Shown here piece after piece: positions 9,561-19,906 of a DNA stretch of 64,000 nucleotides. Origin of the DNA: Vesta saturnalis (taxonomy: Eukaryota; Arthropoda; Insecta; Coleoptera; Lampyridae); contig JARFJB010001911.1 in NCBI GenBank assembly GCA_036346205.1, forward strand, positions 717,001 through 781,000. The letters run 5' to 3'. Under the pieces are notes generated by a model. It made no database searches. It worked only from the letters and a program-made list of their open reading frames with translations, and was not told the DNA's origin. Each line of letters starts with the position of its first letter. Within the stretch, counting starts at the first letter, position 1. The translations under genes were made by a program, and so were the position numbers.

Positions 9561-9804
9561 ATTTTTATAAGGATTTATTTTTAAATTCACTATTATAAGC
9601 AGAGGCAATTGTCAGTAAATAACTTGTGACACCGTGACAACAGCTCGAAACGTTACTGTAAAACCTACTAGTTTGAGAATGTCATTAAATTCCGCATAAT
9701 AATGAAAACGTCACTTTTTATATTTTCAAGATAATGTATTCAGAAAAAATGCTTCTATCAGACAATATTGTCTTTGACCGGTAAAAGGCCCTTACTGTTC
9801 TTAA

Positions 9805-10475
9805 TACTTAATATACTATTGTATGTTGACGATATACCTATTGCAAGTAATAATAATGATTTTAAAAATTATGTTGAATTAAAATTAAGTGAAAGCTTAG
9901 TAAAAAAACTAGATAAAGTATCTAATTTTCTAGGTATAAAAATTACTAGAGACATTACAAATAAAATAATAACAATTGATTCAAGCTTCTGCAATTAGCA
10001 AGTTTACTTAAAAAGTATAATTTAGAAGACTGTAAAACATGTAAAACTCCTATTGAAAAGAATTTAGATCTTGAAAAAAATGTAAATATAGTACATAGAA
10101 GCCATTTGCCCTATAAAGAACTCCTAGGTAGTTTGATGTATATAATGTTAGGAACCAGACCAGACATGTTTTTGTGTTAGTTATTTTGTCCGGTTTCAAG
10201 ACTGTTCATCTGATGAACATTTTAATCACTTACTAAGAGTGAAAGCACAATTAATTTAAAATTAACCTTTACAGCATTAGGTAAAAATCTAGTAGGTTAC
10301 TGTGATGCAGATTGGGCTAATAATTCAAATGATAGAAAATCAGTGAGTGGATATTGTTGTAAAATATTTGGAGATTTAATATCCTGGAGTTTCAAAAGAT
10401 AATCAATAGTAGCTTTGTCCTCGACAGAAACTGAATTTTTCTCAGTATGCGCACTAAGTTATGAAATTTTTACAT
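9805..10475 (+). pseudogene. Copia relic, RT catalytic segment to RNase H
   Basis: The reading resumes at LLYVDDIPIASNN (9816-9855; YVDD is the RT catalytic box), then FLGIKITRD. After a frame change it gives KKYNLEDCKTCKTPIEKN and YKELLGSLMYIMLGTRPDM (about 10000-10170). RNase H follows with GYCDADWANNSNDRKSVSGY at about 10297-10356 and VALSSTETEFFSV at about 10410-10450. Several stops and frame changes make it non-functional. It ends shortly before a (TA)n tract, and no 3' LTR was recognised. Confidence 0.85.
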
Positions 10476-10512
10476 ATTAAAAATCTTTTAAATGACATGA
10501 AAATACATCACT

Positions 10513-10518
<6 letters not shown>

Positions 10519-10558
<40 letters not shown>
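10519..10558. repeat. (TA)n microsatellite
   Basis: About 20 uninterrupted TA units just after the copia RNase H relic. Confidence 0.95.
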
Positions 10559-10559
<1 letters not shown>

Positions 10560-10561
<2 letters not shown>

Positions 10562-11410
10562 AAATATAACAACAGTACAATTGCACAGGAGATAATAAGG
10601 TAAATGCAAGGAAAAACAAAAAATAGGTCAGAAATTTACACATACACAATTGTTTAGTGGCTAATGAAGCACAAAACACTTACGTAGAGTTACAATAAAT
10701 TACATACAAAGGGAAATCCGTTCGCAGGCAAACAATTCTACTTAAACAGACTGAATCAAAGACAAAAAAAACTCATTAAACAAAATCTTACAAGGGTAAG
10801 TTGTAAATAGATCATAACATCGTGACCGATATAGAATCAAACTTCTATATCGTTAGAAAAATAAAGCTTCCCTTTCTCAGGTTACACATCCATCTATACA
10901 ACAACAAAAATAAAATTCGAGGTGTTTTTAATGGTCATCTGGACCCGAGAGTATGTAAACACTCAGTAATTGCCTATTTACAATTTTAACCAAGCTTTAT
11001 CCTGTATCCGTTCGTTCACGTCCACATCTACACAAACATAAATATAAACAACAAACAACAATGCTAATTCACCCAAGTACATGAGGGAGGGGGCCCTGTA
11101 CTGTCTTTTATTTTACCAGATTTCCGCTTACTGAGCCCGCATGCGAGTGGGATATCCGTGCAAGGCAATGTTTGATTTTTAATACGTTACGTAGAATTGT
11201 TTGCTGCAAGCTTCAATTACATTAAAAATACCTACTTACACTTGAATATATTCCCTTTAGTTAAACACTTTACCACCAACACGACGAGTTGTAAACCTCG
11301 ATTAATTATAGATTAATTTTTGGAAAAACTTACATTAAAACCTACACAAAAAGAAAAGAACGAATTAGCGTTTTAGTTTTTCTAAAAGGTACACGACAAA
11401 ATACTTTTAG
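10560..11410. other. Left flank of the LTR element, no gene recognised
   Basis: No domain-bearing frame. A perfect 10-bp inverted repeat, CGATATAGAA and TTCTATATCG around a 6-nt loop, lies at 10827-10852. The sequence resumes to the right of the LTR element at 22228. Confidence 0.4.
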
Positions 11411-11414
11411 ACCG
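11411..11414. repeat. Target-site duplication, left copy (ACCG)
   Basis: ACCG directly precedes the 5' LTR. The same four bases follow the 3' LTR at 22228-22231. Four to six bases is usual for Ty3/gypsy integrases. Confidence 0.85.
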
Positions 11415-13733
11415 TGTTACGTGTTTATCGCGAATAACGTGTATTTTCGATAACTTCCGTTACTTTATTTTAATGAATGAACTAATTAGTTACATCTAAA
11501 TAAATATTTCCTTATTCGTTGGTGGAATGTTTTTAATTGCGTACCTCAAAAATTATTTTTCGCATCTCTACAGTTAAACTAATTTATTTAACGTACACAT
11601 CTTTTTATTCCTTTATAGATATAAGTTGCGCCATCTCGAAGATTTAGGGTCATTTAATAAAGTTTGAAAAGGAATCTTGTTTTTAAAAGACAACAATGGG
11701 ATATCTGTAAAATTTATTTATCAAAATTTGGTTTTAACATTCTTATCTAGTTTGAATAGTTTTGACAGGTTTGCAATATTGCTTTTGTTAGGGCGTTGTT
11801 CCTGATCTTTCTTTTACTTAAGACGCCATTTTCCGATGGGGAGATTGATCTTCAAGAAAAATTTTTCCTTCCGTTTATAAGATGTTTAAGCATCGTTTCT
11901 TTGGAAAATTTTTCATATAAGGTAATGGTTTTGGTATAAAACCTTACTGACGCTTTACAAGCGGATTTTATTGAAATTTTCAATCTTCATATCCTCGGGT
12001 AAGTTTAACACATGTTCGACAACTTTTAGTAAATCGATTCTTTCATTTAGGCACTTTCGCACGATTAATTAGATTTATAACATAGGTCTGTTGAAACGAA
12101 ATCATCGCTATCGGCTCTAAACATCTAAAAGAGGTATGCTTGTATAAGGTAATTAGTAACGTACTTACTTGTATCACTTTCAGCGCCTTGATACCGGCGA
12201 AATAAACAGCTATTCTTTATTTATATACATAACTAGCAAATTGGAATGCACTACCGATCACCTCCGTACCTATTCCTACTGGAATGCTGGCTCTTAACTA
12301 CTGATTAGCTGTCTTGGTTCCACAAAGTAACTACCACCTTCGAAACACGAAGGGCATTTACAGTTTGGTAATTCTTCATCAAAGGTCAGAATTCTTTATT
12401 ATTCAATATACACAGGATTTGTGTAATGAACAGTGTATTGCTAAAATTAGTACAACAGAGTTAGGTTACATTTGGGGTTTAACCTTATTTACTTACTTGT
12501 AACAAAAATTTATCATTTATAATAACATTCTTTTACTGGAGGCTAAAGTGGTTGAATAATTTAGAGTTTGATTTGTTCAATTTGTAATTTCTTTCTGCAT
12601 ACAAAAAGAAGGAAAAAAAAACCACACCTATTATTCACTGGGACGTTGACCTACTTAGTTCACTACCTTCACACGGTAGTTGCGCGTTGAAGCTCCTGTT
12701 TTTAAAATACATTATATACAGGGTGGAACAGATATCGAGGTCGTATGAATTACAGTCATTGTTTGAAACTGTATAGATATTTATATTCAAATTTAGAATT
12801 TCTGTAACTTTTCTGTACTTTGTCTTTCCTTAATATTAATTATTTGTCATTACGGATAATTTTGTTCAGAGCAGGTTTTGCTGTAATAAAAATTTCTGTA
12901 CTATTGAATGTCTTGCTGCCATTCTATGCCTTGCACTGAACAGACTATCCAGATATTTCTATTTAATACCACTTCTTAAGGGTTTTAATAAAATTCAAGA
13001 AACCGAAATTAAAATCATTGGGGATTTAAATTCTATTTTGTGAAACGTAGGCAAGCCGTTTCAAAAATTAAGCACTACTATTTTCATTGTGGATCTATTT
13101 TAGATCGCACTTTATGGGTTACTTCCGCCCTTTCGGCTGCGATTTGTAAGTACTTACAACCGTCGGGAGCGGCACAATTAACGAAACTTTTCTTTTACAT
13201 TTAGCGTTCGATTAACGAACTAAATACATTTAGTTTTTTTTCTTTGTGGGCATCTGCGACGGCTCACCACTTGCCATCGTCAGGGCTGAATTATAATTAT
13301 GTTGTAAGTTAAGATTGTTATTAATAATTTGGGGGGAAAATTAGCATAGTATCATATTTGTTTACGTTCGATATTTATTCGACAGGTATTAATTTGAGTT
13401 TAAATTAAATTAAATAAACGATTACTGTGTGGTTGTTCGGGTAAAAGTTTGTCTCTCTTTTAAATTGTTCCTTTTTTTTTGGAGCACTACCTGTTTCAGG
13501 TTTTACAGGGCCTGCCCTACTCTACTCCTCTTTTCCTTTTCTTTCCTTTTCTCCCTTTCCTGACTAAAACCTGTGGCGCCTATCCTTTAGTGGCTATCTA
13601 ACCACGTCCACAACATCGTAGCAACCTCCAAAACCCCACGCATCCAAGTGCTCTGCGGTCAAACGACCGTACGCAGGAGTTTAGTCGAGTGCACTTTCCA
13701 AAAAATGTTTACATGCAGGTTAGACATGTAGCA
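11415..13733 (+). repeat. 5' LTR, 2319 bp
   Basis: It starts TGTTACGTG and ends ATGTAGCA, with the canonical TG and CA ends. It is unusually long for the superfamily. A 62-codon frame at 12314-12502 recurs in the other LTR with one change, but this follows from LTR identity and is not evidence of a gene. A polypyrimidine-rich stretch lies near 13500-13560. Confidence 0.95.
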
Positions 13734-13739
13734 TAAAAT

Positions 13740-13751
13740 TGGCGACCAACG
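13740..13751 (+). other. Primer-binding site
   Basis: TGGCGACCAACG starts six bases after the 5' LTR end. The TGG start pairs with the CCA end of a tRNA. The priming tRNA was not identified with confidence. Confidence 0.65.
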
Positions 13752-13951
13752 TTTCGGCCAGAGTTTTGGAGTACGTACAAATTTTAGCTACATTTTAATT
13801 TTTTTCTTCTCATTCCTTGGGGTTATCTTAAATATTTTCTTCTCTTTAGGTTATTGTATATACTTGGCGTGTTAGTGCCAACGGGGTTATAATATTTGAT
13901 ATAGTATTTTACTTTACTTCCTGAATTAATTTGATCTTTTATGTTACTAAG

Positions 13952-15353
13952 ATGGCTGTTACACTTCGTTTTGATGTTAATCGTCTTACGAAGACAGAAT
14001 TAATGTATGAATTATTATCTAGAGGTTTAGACTGTAACGTTAATGTCGAATCTTTACGTAAATCGGTGCGTAGCGCGAGAATACTCGACGCTAACAAATC
14101 TCTTACTATGACTGCACATCAGATTCCGTTCGCGGACGACGAAATTGCTTTAAACGCTGCCATTCGGGAATTAAATACCGGCATCGACTCTTCTATTGGT
14201 GACTGCACTTCGGCTGCTTTTCTTCATCTGAGTACTTTAGTACTTCATGCTCAAAGACGATGCGAACTTATGATAGCGGATTCAGAAATGGAAATCGCTC
14301 AGAAAAATCAATTCCTAGTCGAATTACAAAATTTACGTTCTGACTTAGAGCAAAAAATGAAAAAGGGTAAACGTATTACATTCTCTGATACAGTTTCTTC
14401 ACCAATAGCGGGACCTTCTGCAAATTCTACGGCTCATGGCGAACCTGACCCTATGGACGTAGAACCACCATTAATTTCTTCCGATGAGGACGTTGATGTG
14501 CCTCGGGGTACCTCAGCTTCTACTTTTACTCCTTCCTTAAGTCACTTCTCCATTACCAAGTTAGGGTTATCGTTCTCTGGCGACAGTACTGCCTCTCTCT
14601 TTGATTTCTTAACGCGGGTAGAAGAATTAAGTGCTTCTCGTGGTTTATCCCATAAATTTTATTCTCTGTTATCCCGGAACTATTAAAGGGAAACGCATTA
14701 TTACTCTATCGTGCTCGTAAACACGCGTTATCTTCGTGGAAAGATGTAGTTGCGCTACTTAAGACTGAGTTTTTACCGTTAGACTACGATGAACGTTTAT
14801 TGGACGAGATTAAGTCTAGAACGATGGGTCCTTCGGAAACCATAAGTATTTATGTCGCTGTCATGCAAAGTCTTTTCCAACGACTCTCAGTTCCAATACC
14901 TGATCAAAACAGTTATATTATGTACGCCGTAATCTAACACCCTTCTATCAGAATGCGTTAGCGTTAACTGAAGTCTCTACACTTTCACAGTTAATAACTT
15001 TAGGGAAAAAGATAGAACAAAACAAGTATTTTATGGAATCTTTTAAACCTCCTCCGTCAAGGAAATCGTCACAACTGTTAGAACCTAGTTTGGCTTACGT
15101 TGATTTACCTTCTGACTCCTTTAAACCTTCTCCTTCTTCTCAATCATCGTCGGGAAAACCGAATACTACGGCGACTCCGCAAACTTCTAATGTTCTTGCA
15201 CCTACTGTAACTTTACGCTGCTGGAATTGCTCTGGGAGTGGGCATACTTCACCACGTTGTCCACAACCCCAAAATAGGCATTGCTATGGCTGTGGTAAGC
15301 CTGGTTATACCCGCACTACTTGCCCAATATGCACTTCTAATCCGGGAAACTAA
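13952..15353 (+). pseudogene. gag: gag, broken by two frameshifts
   Basis: Gag forms the capsid and binds the RNA. ATG at 13952 (context AAGATGGCT) is preferred over upstream non-ATG codons. The first frame runs to 14686 with a charged coiled region and a proline/acid-rich linker (MDVEPPLISSDEDVD). The capsid-like part continues in another frame from about 14665 (LLKGNALLLYRARKHALSSW, then ISIYVAVMQSLFQRLS). It shifts again near 14925 into RNLTPFYQNALALTEV and on to the stop at 15351-15353. Two zinc knuckles sit near the end. The first is CWNCSGSGHTSPRC (complete CCHC) and the second is CYGCGKPGYTRTTC, where Tyr replaces the zinc-binding His. Both frameshifts look like one-base indels. The pol frame is entered from the end of this gene by -1 slippage. 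Confidence 0.85.
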
Positions 15354-18300
15354 TTTCTGAATCTTCGATCCGAGGAGAGGATTCTATCTTACCGTTAATC
15401 TCGGAAACAGCTTTTTGTGGAGTACCAGACTCTCGTCGCATTCTTCTTGACTATATTTTTGCGAGTGTTCGTAACGACGAACGACCTTACTTAAACGTCA
15501 ATATCTTTGGTTATACTTTTCAGGGTCTTTTAGACTCCGGCGCTTCACGCACTATTATAGGAAATTTGGGTTGGCATATTTTACATCGACTAGGTCTATC
15601 TTTATACGTGGGTTCGGTTACTGCCTGCACACTGGCGAATGGTAATACTTGTAATATTCTGGGTCAAATTACTCTACCGATCACTGTCGAATCTAAAACG
15701 ATCATGCTGGATGTTCTCGTGGTGCCTGAAGTACTTCACAAACTAATTTTGGGTATCGACTTCTGGAAGGCGATTAACTGCGTCCCCGATCTTAGACATG
15801 GACAATGGACATTTGGTAATGATACTAGTTTAGCAACTATCTCTTCTGAACATTTGAGTTCTTTCTCTGATCTTCCTACATCTCAACGTTCTGCTCTAAA
15901 AACTTTACTGGATCACTCTTTTCAAAATTCCGACACTTTAGGATGTACTACTCTAGTCCAACATGAAATACGTACTAATTCCGAGCCAATCAAACAGCGC
16001 TATTACCCATTATCTCCTGCTTTACAACGAGTAGCTAACACTGAGTTAGATACGATGCTGCAATTAGGTGTCGTCGAACCATCAAATAGTCCTTGGTCAA
16101 GCCCGATTGTTTTAGTTAGAAAGAAAGATGACTCTTACCGGTTTTGCGTCGACTTTCGCAAAGTTAATGCGGTGACGGAAAAGGATGCTTATCCTTTGCC
16201 TTACATATCTTCTATTCTGGACCGTTTACGTGATGCACGTTACCTTTCTAGCTTGGACATTCGCTCTGCTTACTGGCAGATTCCTCTTTTGGACGAATCT
16301 AAACCTATGACTGCTTTTACCGTCCCTGGACGCGGACTTTTTCAGTTTACTCGAATGCCTTTTGGCTTGCACAATTCGCCTGCTACTTTTCAACGACTAA
16401 TTGATAGAGTTTTTGGGGGAGACTTAGAACCTTACTGCTTCGCTTATCTTGACGATATCGTTTTGGCTACACCTACCTTTGAAAAACATTTGGAAGTACT
16501 CGAAAAATTTTTCAACGTCTATCTTCTGCAGGTCTCACTTTGAGACAAGACAAGTGTCATTTCTGCCGTCCTGAGTTAAAATACTTGGGATACGTCGTTA
16601 ATAAGGATGGACTTCTAGTAGATCCCGAAAAATTTTCTGCAGTTTGCTTAATACCTGTTCCTAAAAATGTTTCTGATGTTCGCCGCTTAGTCGGTATGGC
16701 GGGATGGTATCGTCGTTTCATACCTAACTTTTCTTCTGTCATTAAACCTCTAACTTCACTTACTCACAAGAATGCTCCATTTGTTTGGACTTCTGAATGC
16801 GAAACCGCTTTTACTTCTTTAAAGGAATGTCTAGTGTCAGCTCCTATTCTTTCTTGTCCTGATTTCTCACAACCATTTGTCATTCAAACAGATGCCTCTG
16901 ACTTTGGTATCGGTGCGGTACTCTGTCAACAATTTCCTATTGGCGAAAAGGTAGTCAGTTATATTAGTAGATCTTTGATTAAGGCTGAACGTCACTATTC
17001 CACTACGGAAAAAGAGTGTCTGGCTGTTATCTGGGCTATTGAGAAACTTCGTCCCTACATTGAGGGTTCTCACTTTACCGTCGTTACTGACCACCATTCT
17101 TTGATATGGTTAAATAACTTACAGAATCCTACTGGACGGCTTTGTCGTTGGGCGATTCGCCTGCAGCAGCACGACTTTTCAATTATTCACCGTAAAGGTA
17201 AAGAACATCTAGTACCTGACGCTCTGTCGAGATCAGTTCCGAAAATAGAGTGTATTAATACTTCTTCAACTTCTTTAGTCACTCTGCCTGTTCAGGATAA
17301 ATGGTATTTAAAAACCATTTCTCGTATCTCTATATTCCCTAGAAAATATCCTTCTTGGGTTGTACAGAACGGACTCCTTTATAAACGTTCCAAATTTTCT
17401 TCTTCAGATTCTTCTTCGGCCCATTGGAAAATAGTCGTTCCTAAAGAACAACGCAAACGTATTATTTCTGAAAACCACGATCTTCCAACTTCTGGTCACT
17501 TTGGAGTCACTAAAACTATTGCTAAAATTTCTATTCATTACTACTGGCCTGCACTTCGTGCAGATGTCATTCGCTATATTCGGCAATGTGCTGTCTGTTC
17601 TGCACATAAAGTTGAACAGTCTGCTCCACCGGGGTTTCTAGCACCAAGAGCCAAACCTACTAAGCCTTGGCAAATTTTATGTTTGGATATCGTCGGTCCT
17701 CTTCCTAGGTCCTCTAAAGGACATGCTTTTGTGTTAGTTATAGCGGATTGCTTTACGAAATTTGCCTGTTTCTTTCCCTTACGCCATGCTACTGCTTCTG
17801 CTGTGTGCCAAGTCGTGGAAGACAATATTTTTCTTCTATTTGGTACTCCACAGTACATTATTAGCGATAATGGTGTACAGTTTCGCAGTAAAGAATTTAT
17901 GAAATTATGTTCTGATTATCGAACCACTATCCTTTTCAACGCTAAATACCATCCTAGAGCGAATCCTGCGGAACGAATTAACCGAGTCCTAAAAACTTTA
18001 ATCTCCTCCTATACCACTCAGAACCAACGTAAATGGGACGTAAATTTAAACAAAATTGGCTGTGCTATCCGCTCTGCAAAGCACAAAGTTATTGGCTGTT
18101 CTCCTTATTACGCTTTATTTGGACGCGAACATAACTTATTTGGCGACCTTTTAGGTCCACCACCTTCTCCAGATTCTACTTTATTAGACCCAGATCGCGA
18201 AAAACTTTCCGACAATAAACTAGTTCGTCAGTTCGATTCTATTCACACTGATATCAATAAACGACTGGCTAAAGCTTATCAAAGTCAACATCTACGCTAT

Positions 18301-18645
18301 AATCTACGACGTAGACCGGTTAAATTTAAACTCGGAGATAAGGTGTGGAAACGCAACTACGTGTTATCAGACGCGGCGCGGCATTTTAATGCGAAACTCG
18401 CTCCAAAGTTTACTGGTCCTTTCCTAATAAAACGAGTGTTATCTTCCTGGACTTATGAACTCAAAGATTCTGTTGGTAAATCCCTCGGGGTTTATCACGT
18501 CAAAGATTTAAAGCCACATATACCGGCCGATGATTCTTCTGAGTCCGATTCCTCCGTGCACTTGGCGTCCTCCTGTCCTCTTCCTCGTTCTGATCGATCC
18601 CTTCGCTATCCTAAACGACGCAAAAGACACAAACCTCCTAGCTAA
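15341..18645 (+). pseudogene. pol: pol: protease, RT, RNase H, integrase, with one frameshift
   Basis: The polyprotein provides all replication and integration enzymes. It has no own start and is read from gag by -1 slippage. The protease has LLDSGASRTIIG at about 15527-15562. RT has SPWSSPIVLVRKKD, LPYISSILDRL, YWQIPL, TRMPFGLHNSPATF and the catalytic FAYLDDIV (about 16438-16461). A one-base loss near 16519 shifts the frame just after RT, and the rest is open from there to 18645. RNase H has QTDASDFGIGAVL, TEKECLAVIW and TDHHSL. Integrase has a His-His-Cys-Cys zinc region (GHFG to CAVC), then Asp in LDIVGPL, Asp in ISDNGVQF and Glu in NPAERINR, and a GPF-type module (KFTGPFLIKRV). No chromodomain is visible. 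Only the one frameshift was found. Confidence 0.92.
15344..15405 (+). promoter_or_regulatory. Programmed -1 frameshift signal: slippery heptamer and H-type pseudoknot
   Basis: GGGAAAC at 15344-15350 is in the gag phase G-GGA-AAC and is followed at once by the gag stop TAA. It has the X-XXY-YYZ form known from retroviral -1 frameshifting. After an 8-nt spacer, GAATCTTC (15359-15366) pairs with GAGGATTC (15377-15384), an 8-bp stem with one G-U pair. Inside its loop, TCCGAG (15369-15374) is complementary to CTCGGA (15400-15405), which would close a 6-bp second stem after a 15-nt loop. Slippage by -1 enters the pol frame, which is open from 15341. Pairing was found by hand and not folded computationally. 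Confidence 0.75.
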
Positions 18646-19906
18646 ACCCTTACTCCCTTTTTTTTGCTATTGTGACGTTTTGGCTTTCCTTGTGGCTCTC
18701 TCTTTTCGAATGGGCGGTTGGTTGGGCGATACTGGCGGGCCACTTTTACGGAGACCTCTCCTTCGTCTTCCGTGACCTCTACATCCGGTCCCTTCTCTTT
18801 TCCTGTCTGCATTTCTTCGGGGTCTTCCTACTAATTTCCTCAGGGGATCTTCGGAGACTTGCCCTTTTCATTTCACTTTCCTATCTTCTGTCTTTGATCT
18901 ACATCTACTCTACCTTCCTATTTCACTATACTGGATGAATGCTTGTATGAATGGAGCTAAGAGGAACGGGATGGGTACGCCTTCCCCGTGCGAGCTTCGG
19001 TGACCACGGGATCCCGGGAATCAGAGTCAATGGGGAAAATTTTCGCCGCAAATGTGATTTCTTCTTTCTCTCCTACTATCTCTTAATAGCACCTATGCCA
19101 TTTCATCTGTGCTAGTTCATGGTGGCATAGGGTTGAGTTGGGGTCCTTAAGGGACCTACTTATTACACTCTTTCGGCAAAGGGGTCAAAATTATGGGCTT
19201 TCTTTTCTTCTGGGTTGGGATGGGTGTTCTTCGGGGTTTTGGTTTTTAGGCTGCCGGCCCTTAAGTTCGGCTGAGGATGGGGTACTTTTCTAGTGGGTTG
19301 GGTTTCTCTTCTTTCTTCCTCTTCTACTGTCCTTTAGGTTTCTTTAGGTTCCGTGTATACCACGCGTGAAATTGCTTTTGGAATGACTGAGACGAAGACA
19401 ACCATCCTACCAAAATTACCTCATCCTTATCCACTTTGCTTCCTTAACTTTAGTAATAGATTTTTTTTTGTTTTCTCCTAGTTTTTTTTTTTTTTTTGGA
19501 AGTATTATCGCTTCACGGTATGCTCTCCTTTCACTTTTGTTTTTTTTTCTCTCTATTTTCTCCTAGTACCGGCCGAATGCCGAAGGGCTCACGTGGGAGT
19601 TTGGAGTCAGGTTGTTCTTTCGTGGAATGTTTGAGTAGTGTGCTTCATAGGTGTCTGGTGGTATATGCGTCATTGTCGTCCGCACTTAACTTTCTTCCTG
19701 TCTTCTCATTTCTTCTTATTTTGGGTTGGGTTTACTTTGTTTGCTCCGGGTTGGGAATGGCTTAGGGTTGTTTACTTCCTCGCAGGGGTTTGGTTTTTTG
19801 TCCTGAGCGTAAGCTCAAACTTCTCTCTTCCTCCTACCTTCTTTCTTTCCTACCGTACATCGTTATAAATCCTCTTCCGAGGTCTTAATTTTGCTGGGGG
19901 GGAATC
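18646..19906 (+). other. Pyrimidine-rich stretch between pol and 3' LTR, with polypurine tract
   Basis: About 1.26 kb without a recognisable gene. Overlapping frames of 76-89 codons are rich in Leu, Phe and Ser because the strand is T/C-rich. I do not regard them as an envelope gene. A 9-bp stem, CCTATGCCA (19092-19100) with TGGCATAGG (19123-19131), encloses a 22-nt loop. The likely polypurine tract GGGGGGGAA is at 19896-19904, two bases before the 3' LTR. Confidence 0.6.

Larger units (their letters stand above)
8250..9804 (-). mobile_element. Insertion 2 in the copia RT: tyrosine recombinase element
   Basis: It occupies the gap between copia SDYCLF (8247) and LLYVDD (9816). The exact left end is uncertain because copia-like codons may extend to about 8285. 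The right end, 9776-9804, reads GACCGGTAAA and CCTTACTGTTCTTAA. The last 15 bases are a perfect inverted copy of 7554-7568 at the left edge of insertion 1. A site of the form GGTAAGT-AATTC-ACTTACC is at 8373-8391 and a half site at 8405-8413. The body is the recombinase pseudogene. A Crypton-like classification is an inference from gene content. Confidence 0.55.

Noticed and set aside
7554..9804. A single piggyBac-like element with TTAA target duplications
   Set aside because: TTAA flanks the inverted ends on both sides, but TTAA is itself palindromic, no piggyBac transposase is present, and colinear copia sequence at 8140-8247 lies inside the interval.
12314..12502. 62-codon frame present in both LTRs (also 20809-20997)
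   Set aside because: Its conservation reflects near-identity of the two LTRs, not coding constraint.
18530..19868. Hydrophobic frames after pol as a possible envelope gene
   Set aside because: They overlap each other in several frames, lack a signal peptide, cysteine pattern or cleavage site, and arise from pyrimidine-rich DNA.
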